Assembly (NCBI RefSeq): GCF_964340395.1
Contig: NC_135563.1
Span: 13,211,651 to 13,275,650 of the forward strand
DNA length: 64,000 nt
Reading direction: 5' to 3'
Origin: Glandiceps talaboti
Lineage: Eukaryota > Hemichordata > Enteropneusta > Spengelidae
The notes under the pieces are model-generated. The model ran no database searches. It saw only the letters and a list, made by a program, of their open reading frames with translations, and was not told where the DNA came from. Both the position numbers and the translations under genes were made by a program. Shown here one piece after another: positions 55,125 through 64,000 of this stretch. The stretch's first letter is position 1. Each line of letters starts with the position of its first letter.

Positions 55125-58100
55125 AGACGAAGAGTGACAGCGAAACAGAAGGTATAACGACACACATATATATATGGTAGGATAGGGTCTATAAGGGGGA
55201 ACTTTTCAGTCTATTTGATAAAGTTTAGTCTAGAAGGAGTTAAAACAGATCAAAATATTGGAATCAGCTAAAAATAACATTCACAAGTTTAGAATCTGTA
55301 CCTATCAACAACGTTAAAAACCAAACAAATTACAGACTGTTTTTACAGCGAACCCTTAAGACATTTTTATGGATTGACAATGTTTTATTAAGTCCGAGAC
55401 ATGAAACAAATCAATTGTTTCACCAACAAGTGACCAATGAATCATATATTTGATTTCAATGATAACATATATATAACAAGTCTTCGTTTGAACACAACCG
55501 GTTCACATAACACCCTTATATTTCTCAGGACATGACACAAATGCTACATGTACAGTTGGTCGAACTAAAAAAAACTTGAATTGAGAACACGAAACACTTG
55601 ACTAGCGTCGTTTCCCGAAATGCAATAGTTAGACAATTGCGGAGGAATGAATGATATCATGCCAAAAATCTGAAATTTTAATGTTCTATCTGTAACAACA
55701 GTAAATACAATATCGCCTAGAATGAAGAACCAAGCTTCGAATAAAGGTGTATTTGTTTCCCGTGTATACGTTGCTTTAACACCTAGGACATTGTAGTAAG
55801 GTCGGTGGATGTCAGCTTTTTCTCCTTCTCGACAACAACATGAAATAGTTGGTTGACAGCAAGGTGCCTTGACGAATACAACAAATTGTAGTTAAAAACA
55901 CATAACAAACACAGATTTGTGAGTGATATGTACCAATTAATCTTGTGTTATGGTTTTTGATTATTATTGAAAAGGAAGTGATGCTTTTGACACACATAAC
56001 TGTTTGTTTTGTTCTGTTTAGAATGAAACACCTTGTAAACTGGAGTATTCCAGTGTGCTATGACAAGGCGACTTCAAGCAATTCCGCACGATATATTTTA
56101 CAAAGTGTCCCCGAAGTTATTCTAGTGAACAATATATGCTTTCTCTTTTGGCTATAACATGCAGTGTGGGTCTGTTCACATCAAGGCAATCTCAAAGGAA
56201 ACAGGTCAGTGTGAGGCTGTGTGACAGAATGAAAGACCGACAGAAGTATATCACCAGAGAGGCATACTTGTCAGTTTTTGACAGTGGCCAATGCCCTGTA
56301 ACCATTCTTCTAAACAGAGGTACACATGGTCTTAGGGTAATTTGTCTTCATCAATGTAATGCACGTCATTTCATTATTTTCATTCAAACCCTTCCTTGGC
56401 TCCCTTCAACGTAATGATGTTTACGTGCTGCCTGTACGGTTTTCCAACAGTAGAGTCTCCAAACGAGGACCCAATATTTGAAAGTCAATTTGCCGTGATT
56501 TTAACTTCAGACACTTTCCTCAATCCAATGACAAGAGTGACTGAGGAGCTAACAAAGACCCGCCAGCCTGCCATGATGGTCTTTGGCCAATAACATAGTA
56601 ATAGTTCTCACTTCACGGTCAATTAAGCTCCGGATTTCTCTTTTAAAGCTGGTCGACCTGAAAGACACACAAGTGCTACTCTTCAACCCCTTCAGCAACT
56701 AATCATCGAACTAGCTTTTAATACTTTCTGCATTTGCACATCGAATCTCAGACCAAGCCTGTGAATGTCTTCAATTAGATCACACTTTCTTGCGTTCTTT
56801 AATTACTATGGAAACTGAAAAAAAACATGAAATGAAATTGCCAAAATTAGCCTTCGGATGCTACAGCTACCATGCGGTGGGGTACTCGCATTCTTTTTTT
56901 AAATATTATATGAAGTCGTTACGATTGCCTTTTTAAAACTGTTGTAAATTGTGGTGTGCGTCTAATGGGGACATTTACAACTTGGGAATCTGTCTTCTAT
57001 CTACTGTGTTATAAATTGAAAATAATGATGACTAACGAGACTTGTTCTAACAGTAAGGGGAATCTGTCTTGCCCACTGTCAATATGGGTAACTGTATAAA
57101 AAAGGCGGGAAAGGGTCATTTACATATCCCATTGATTCAGACGAACGGATGAACCACGATGCCTCGGGGAAGTCAAAATAAAGTAGAAACGGAAACCATC
57201 TCAAGATACCCCATCCAAAATATCTAAGAGGCGTTGAGACTGTTTTGATGATTGTGATGATGTAACTATGGTTACGTCAGGTGAACGCACTCACTTGACC
57301 CAGACTTCTTGTTGGGTGAGTAGCCATGTCACGTTCCGATACAACGAAAGAGCACAGAAATGGCTTACGTCCTACATATTTAAACAGAGAAATGTTCTAT
57401 TGTCAATACTGGTCACACTTGTTATCTTTGAAAAGGAAAGCACGAGCAATACATGACTTCATTCTGTACTTGGACGTTTTAGTTTCGTATGAAACTAAAC
57501 TAGCTTTACAATTCTACTTGAATACTGAAGTATGATTGGTTAAAACCTCCTACGACTGCAACTCTAGCCAATCAGGCAGTGTGTATTATACAGTATATGA
57601 CGTCACAGATTCCTTTGAGTAATACATTTTGGGGTAATCTCTACTGCATATTTAAGAAATATTCATAGCTTTATTCTTACTTCAGCATGCTGAATCTTCA
57701 ATTTCAATCATCAGCGACTCAAACCTGCTGGTTTATAGGTATAATAAATGATTTGATGACGTAATTTAGTGTACGTATGCTAAAATGTCAAGGAACCCCT
57801 TAATATGTAAAATGACAGAACATTTTTTTCTAGCATGCATCGACATTAACACGACACTAGATTAGATTAATCGAGTTATTATGTAATTGCTTCTGTAATC
57901 CATCTCAGTGAAAAAGCACACAAAACTCAATCTGCATACCACTTTACAAATGACACGTGAGACGAATAACGGCTAACCATGACGAATCAGCTAGAAACTC
58001 AAATACATTTGAACGGATCCAGACTTTGCTTGTTTATAGAACAAACAACTATCGAACAGGGAATGAAAATGTTTTGTTGTGTGTTTTTTTATCAAAATAA

Positions 58101-58164
58101 CAATATTGACTCTAATCATAAACCACGTGTCAGTAATTGTAAAATAAACGAGACTACATACAAA

Positions 58165-58366
58165 CTATCTCATTGATATGCATATAACCAAATGCAGACA
58201 ATGTGCAAATATCGTATCAGTATACATGCATTATCAAGAATGTGGGCAGAATGCAAATTATCCCATTTATATGCATGCATCGTCAGTAATGTAAAAAAAG
58301 ATGCAAAATATCTTATCAGTATACATGCATCAACGATAAAGTAGGTTATCAATATGCATGAATTCT
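58165..58366. repeat. Degenerate ~51-bp tandem repeat with ATGCAAAT-like motifs
   Basis: About four units carry TATCAGTATACATGCAT and AATGCAAAT or close variants. Unit lengths differ slightly. Confidence 0.75.
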
Positions 58367-58841
58367 TTGCCAAATATCCTTACTTCTTTGTAGTTTTTAC
58401 AATATACTTACTTTGCATAAATTCAAATAATTTAAAATCCCATGTAGTTAATTTGTTCGATTTGATCTGGCCACCATATATGTCGTCTGCTCAATGACCT
58501 GCCGGGGTCACAGTAACATACACGTTGAATAGTCATTTCTAGAAAGTTCCAAGTACCTTTCTATTTTTGTCATTGTTAAAATTTATAATTATAGCTCTGT
58601 ATTTTGTACATGATTTGACCTCATGAAAATTCATTTTTTGTCTCTGCATCTCTTTTAGAATTGTTTATTCAACCAACTTGATATCGCTTTCCGAAAAATT
58701 CCTTTCGTCGCCCTGGTTTAAACTTTGACCTGGTTAGACTATATGCACAAACACTTTTAAGAACTGACGACAAACTATTTGTACTACATGTGGTAACATA
58801 GGACAATTTTCATTTTTTAAAAATATTTTATGTAAACTGTC

Positions 58842-58972
58842 ATGAGAACGAGTCTGCTTTGCAAACGGCAAAATATATTGAGTAGATGATATCTGATGTA
58901 TGATGCGAACGAGGATGCTTTGCAAACCACAAGATATATATATTGAAGAGATGATATCTGAGATGCGATATG
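58842..58972. repeat. Tandem duplication, about 65-75 bp
   Basis: Two copies share GAACGAG, TGCTTTGCAAAC, ATATATTGA and GATGATATCTGA in order. Confidence 0.85.
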
Positions 58973-60500
58973 AAAATGACTTTTGACTTTTACCCTTTGG
59001 CTTCCAAGTATAAGTTTATCAAGATACAAAGTAAATGGGTCTGGACATCATCAGAAATGAGCAATATCAAAATCCTTGTGGGTATCCATACTGATCGCAA
59101 TTGACATGATTTTCACCAAATGATATATGCTCACAAGCACATATGATACATTTTTCTCACGGTTTGGGTTACTCTGCAGGCTACAGAAAATTGAAAACTG
59201 CAGAGACAACAGTAAAAGTCTAACTTCTAAAACTCCGACCGCGTCTCTTTAAACACAGAGAGTCAAAGAATGGAGCTAATCCTGATTTTGTAGTACAGAT
59301 ACATACATGCACGTAATGACCAAAACCTAACCAGTGACAATTCTAAGGTCCAAAATAGCACCCGAACAACTAGGTCCTTTAGGCTAAAAATAGAAAAAGG
59401 AAGTCTGCCAGTTGTGTTGCTATTATTGTTCACGCATTTGTCTTTATGTCAAACTGCCCCTGAGCGGGGATGAAGATTTCAAAGAGTTTAGTGACGTCAC
59501 ATCGGTCAAAAGTTGGAAGTGTTTTGGGTGTAACTCTTTGAGATCTCTAAAAGTATGATTGTGAGTGTATTTCCTGTGGGCGGATTTTGATTAAGCCATA
59601 CAACAGGTTTACCTCTCTTATACGTCATACGTATGTCTACATTGTCTATATTTAGCAGATAGAATGATCGTGGCACGTTCCTGAACAAAAGCATCAGTGT
59701 TTACCGCCAAAAGCAGGATTTGTGCCTAAAATTAAGTTCACTCTTAGAGGATTAAAAGGAGGGCAGACAAAGACATATAGAGAATGTTCCAGATTCAATA
59801 GAATCTCCGTGGCATGAGGGACTGGTTTAGGTCACTAAAGGACGAATAGTGAGAAAGAAACGTCCCTGGCTGCAATTCTCTATGGCTAAAAATACACTTT
59901 GTTGCCCTTCGACAGCACAGGATTATTGGACCCATTGACTATTCTTTGCAGGGCTGCTAGCTATGTTATCACATCAATAACTGCGATTTAACTGTTCTAT
60001 GCACGACATGTGCAAGCCCTACGCTATTGGGTCAATATTGACCAAAATGCACCAGGCAGTTATATCTGTGAAATTTATATATTTGACATAGTTACGAGTG
60101 ATAATTGCAAATATCTAAACGGGGAAGGGAGGAGGGGAAGGGGGGAGAATGTGAACATGGCAAGTGATCGTGACACACTGAACTGAAATAATGGCAAATT
60201 CAGGTTTCAGTAGATAAAAGCAACACACTGTTATAACTTGGACTATTTCATGAATACTGTACTAGTAAAAATCCATTTTAAACGAGAACAATGTGGATAT
60301 TGTTACTCGATTAGCTAAGGACAACATGCAAATCATCCAAGCTGGGCTTTGTAACTCGTCGGATCCTTTTTGGTCAGTAGCTCATTGAAATGTGTCGCAA
60401 ACAAATATCCAAAATTGTTCATTTCCAGGGTGTATAAGATAGTGCCCATTATTGTTTTCATTCCCTGGAATTCTTTACTTTTTATTCGCCTTTGTTTGGA

Positions 60501-60645
60501 GTATGCATAGCAATGAGCTCATTTGCATATCGGTGATCCATTATCTTTATAAAGATCTATTTTGCATAATTAACTCTGATGGCATTCAAATTAGCTCATT
60601 GCATGGTTTTCTTAAATATACGTTTGCATATCGAGCTAGTCGATG
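60501..60645. promoter_or_regulatory. Octamer-rich candidate regulatory element
   Basis: ATTTGCAT (60521-60528), TTTGCATAATTAA (from 60561) and GTTTGCATAT (from 60622) occur within 110 bp, with TAGCAATGAGCTCATTTGC and TTAGCTCATTGCAT sharing a GCTCATT(T)GCAT core. These are POU/homeodomain-type sites. No nearby gene is visible, so this is inference. Confidence 0.3.
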
Positions 60646-62883
60646 ACTGCACTCTCTCAACTGTTTCAAATATGCAGAGTCATTTTACACATTAGCGTCA
60701 CAACACTGCCCATCTGCAAGACACATACTCTTTAGTATATCATAGCCGTCTCATAGGTTTCTCACACGACATCTAAGTGCTGGTACATATAGAAGTTACA
60801 CAGACACCCTCACTCACATATAACACATAGACTAGACACCATACTAAAGGTCCCATGGACAAAATCCATGAAACCAGAAATAAAAGACAAGTGAGAGAGT
60901 TGATAGTTTTCATTTCAAAACTCAACTTCATTGGGTTCATATGCCTAGATGCAATTTTGGTGAAAATACATCAACCATTTTATAACAACACTACATAGCA
61001 AGGAACCGTGGGAAAAAAACAACAAAGAGAAAAAAAACGAAAGGAAACGACAGAAACAGCAAAACGAGATCAAAGCATATCAATGGTGCAGCCCAAACGT
61101 GTTGAACTCAGAAACACATCAACGTGATAGTGATATCTGAACAATTTGAATAATATATAAAAATATAAATATATAATATATATAGCCTGGCGCCCTCTAG
61201 TGTTCTCTAGAATAATATTTACCAGTGCTAGCTAGCTAGTATGTACATAAAATGTTTTTTAAGGGTTTTGAACTTTGAACTTTGACCCTAATAAACTGTG
61301 AAACCTGTGTGACTTTTTAAGGCACTGGCATCTCCAGATATTTAACATACCAAATGTACAATGCAATTCCTTGCGACCGACGAGTGGGTGAAATAACAAA
61401 TTTAAATAAGTATTATTTTCCAAGCAAAATTTCCAAACTACTATATCGTCAGCATGTAAGACAATGATAAAGTTGCTTGGAAAGTGATAATATAGTGTGT
61501 GCTTTTTTTTCAAAGGTTTTATACAATGTGTTGATTTATAAGAAAAATGTTTACATCTCTTATATACACAAATATATAATAGGAAACAAAAAAGTGGAAC
61601 ATCCAAAAATTATGCAGTTAATATGATTAATCATGCCAACATATTACAGCATACTACTACGGTGATGACAGGCGCGACGAGCAAGCACAGCAATATGTAC
61701 GCATGCGCTGCGTTTATGCAAATCTTTTAATTCTGGGGCCAGGATTTCAAGAAGACGTACGTACGATAAATGTTTGTAGTTGAGAAATTTTGGGAATATT
61801 TTGGCAGTTACTTGTGATACGAGGTAAATGGAACAATTTTGTCTTACAACAATTAATTATCAGGATAAGCCCATCCATTTTTCACTCATGATTGGCAAAA
61901 TTTGTAGTTATTGATATATATTTTATTTTTTTTCATTTGTGACTCCTGTAAAAATGGGTCACATGTAGATTTGATTTTAAATGGGTCGTATTGTTACAAA
62001 AAAGAGTTTACGTTATATGAACGATCAGCGCCATTTGTCAATAAAATAAGTAAGTTTAACGAACGCAACAACTCAAACAAAATTTCGTCAAGTAGTTTTG
62101 TCAAAGAAAGCGAATGTCATCCTGAAGTCTATAACTCAATGTTAAGGTCAAAATGAGACATTCTTGTCGAAAACTGTTAATTTATTCAGATCGGGCCACT
62201 TGGCAGAGAAAAGAAAAAGGACTATATGAACGAGGCGTTACAAAATAAACTGGAATGACCAGCCTTTGTATAAATATATGAACTGACTTCATTGACAATT
62301 ATATTTCTTGGTGGCAGCATGGAACTAATGTAATAAAAGCCGGGTTTAGTAAAACTTCCATTGCCAACAATGCCACTACTTCGTCAATATATATATATAA
62401 AAAAACATTTATGACCAATCGTATTTCATAATTTCCTTCATAAAATAAAATAAAATATTGGTCAAAATAGTGTAAATGCTTAAGCGTGTTGGGGAGAAAC
62501 CAAAGTTGAGTCTCAACAACAAATATCGGTTTATAGCATTGCTGATGTCAAAATCAAATATTTCACCACGTCACCAGTTGATACGACTATGCCTGTGTAT
62601 CACCTGGTGGGTTTCGGTGTTGTCAATATATCTTTCACAAAATCTTCATACTTTGCGACTGCGTCATGAAATTTGGCAGTGAATGAGGTATGGGGTTGTG
62701 GGCCGCGGGGAAAAGGCTTCCTTTTCAAGCATTTTGTTGAAGCTCTGAAATGTAAACAATATGAAATTCTGCCCGTTACAGTGCAATATATACAAAACGC
62801 ACACCTTTGAACACGGAAATGTTAATACTATGCATATATGAAGGAACGGCACAACGTTTAAAGAAAGCCTTAATTATGCATAA

Positions 62884-62914
<31 letters not shown>

Positions 62915-63762
62915 GTACTCTGAAGCAGTTATCTATCGAATCTAAAATACTAAACACACTATGTTTCCAAAAATGCATATCGTACAAGTTATAATTCATA
63001 TACATGTAGACGCTGAACCGCCATCGCCACTCAAAAGATGACTCTGAAAGCGAGCAACTCGATAATTCCAGCAATTTCTTTTTTAAGCATATTACATTTT
63101 TTTACAAAAGTAAACGCATAAAATATACCAACACGTATCTGAAACCAATGCCAATTCAGTCATATCGAATCTCTGAACAATTTTCGAGATATATCGAAAC
63201 AATAAAACTCAAAGAAAAAAAAAACGTAAGAGCGTCATTCTCTAGGTAATATATTATAAATTATTCATAAATTATGTAGTCAAAGGTCAGTATAATATTC
63301 CTGAGATAATGAGGTTCACATATGCAATCAAAAACGAATACATTCTCTTTCAAATATTAAACTATTTAAATGTGTTCACACACAAAAAAAAACATAATCA
63401 CAAACAACATTTTGTTTGTGACATAGTCTTCTCTTGCGTAAACTTGATTTGCAGTCCAAATCACGCCGTGATATTGCAATCCAGGTCACGTGACGTACAA
63501 CTTTTCATTGTAAACAAGATGAAAAGGAAGTCCAAAGTTATACGCTTTGCATAGTACATGCTATAAGCTAAACTGGCTGTAGAGATATGCAAATCCAAGA
63601 TATGAAAACCGGAGGTTCTACACACGGTGGAAAAAGTACTGTATATTGTATAATTTTCTATTAATATCATACATTGCACCATGGATTCTGCTTCCGTCAA
63701 ACACACAAGTAGAACGACGATTCGGCTTTTAACCAATCAGATGTTGGAGACCGTCCCCAAGT

Positions 63763-64000
63763 GAATCCAGCCTCACGCAAGTCTCAAGGAATGTCCACGG
63801 TCTGGATCATTGGGATGGTTACAAATCTTTGTATCGTGCGTGTTTCTTGCGTTCAATTTAACAGCAGCGGAAGACGAGAACAAAATGTTAGGATCCGTGA
63901 ACTCCGGCCCACTAGAAAACTTTCAGTTGAGAATGCTGTGTAGAAAGTCCATTTCACAAGACATAGTGTGTGTGAACTATTGCATTTCAATCTCACCAAC
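63763..64000 (+). other. Open frame running off the window, signal-peptide-like
   Basis: This frame stays open for 79 codons to the window edge. It contains a hydrophobic stretch (GWLQIFVSCVFLAFNLTAA) followed at once by EDENK, as in a signal peptide. There is no ATG after the upstream TGA, so it would need a splice acceptor. Length alone does not exclude chance. Confidence 0.18.

Larger units (their letters stand above)
55140..63760. other. Gene-free interval, AT-rich
   Basis: Two short tandem repeats, the octamer-rich stretch, and a CAA run at 62888-62914 are the only structured sequence. The frame at 61911-62156 has sequons and cysteines but no partner exons; I do not call it a gene. Confidence 0.55.

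Noticed and set aside
54632-55167. Several 130-180 codon frames on both strands
   Set aside because: All are translations of the GA/CAGA array, with period-2 or period-4 residue patterns.
61911-62156. 81-codon frame with cysteines and sequons
   Set aside because: A tempting extracellular look, but no conserved motif, signal peptide or partner exon supports it.

Overview
This is animal nuclear DNA. Genes are split into many short exons with GT..AG introns, codon phases join perfectly across introns, and the DNA is AT-rich and full of microsatellites, minisatellites and small inverted-repeat elements. The proteins look like those of a bilaterian invertebrate, probably marine (lophotrochozoan, hemichordate or similar). 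Species cannot be fixed from the sequence alone.

Region 1 (1-10436, + strand) holds two tandem paralogs of an unusual E3 ubiquitin ligase. The N-terminus is TRIM-type (RING, B-box 1, B-box 2, coiled coil) and the C-terminus is Deltex/DTX3L-type (second RING plus Deltex C-terminal domain). Copy A is cut by the left window edge and starts inside B-box 2. Copy B (6106-10436) is complete at 726 aa. Exon phases match and three of the five comparable exons have equal length. Two blocks of the first shared exon are almost identical in DNA while the block between them has diverged, which suggests gene conversion. A three-repeat IRF/ISRE-like motif lies upstream of copy B, fitting an innate-immunity role by analogy with TRIM and DTX3L proteins.

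Region 2 (10437-16831) has no gene I can support. It holds the copy B 3' region with a long inverted repeat, candidate MITEs and tandem repeats.

Region 3 (16832-37443) is a divergent gene pair. PRADC1 (five coding exons, 194 aa, - strand) and EDRF1 (20 coding exons, 1245 aa, + strand) are separated by 466 bp that presumably acts as a shared promoter with ETS-like sites. EDRF1 introns carry a LINE 3' end, an inverted-repeat element, an 85-bp tandem repeat that copies a splice donor, and a 58-bp repeat full of acceptor-like motifs.

Region 4 (37444-64000) is about 26.5 kb without a convincing gene. It contains simple repeats, a 23-bp minisatellite with a higher-order pattern, large polypurine/CAGA arrays near 54.8-55.1 kb, and an octamer-rich stretch near 60.5 kb that could be a distal regulatory element.

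The two ligase copies probably act in ubiquitin/ADP-ribose signalling. PRADC1 is a secreted protease-associated-domain protein and EDRF1 a conserved intracellular protein. Apart from tandem duplication and promoter sharing, nothing links the genes functionally.
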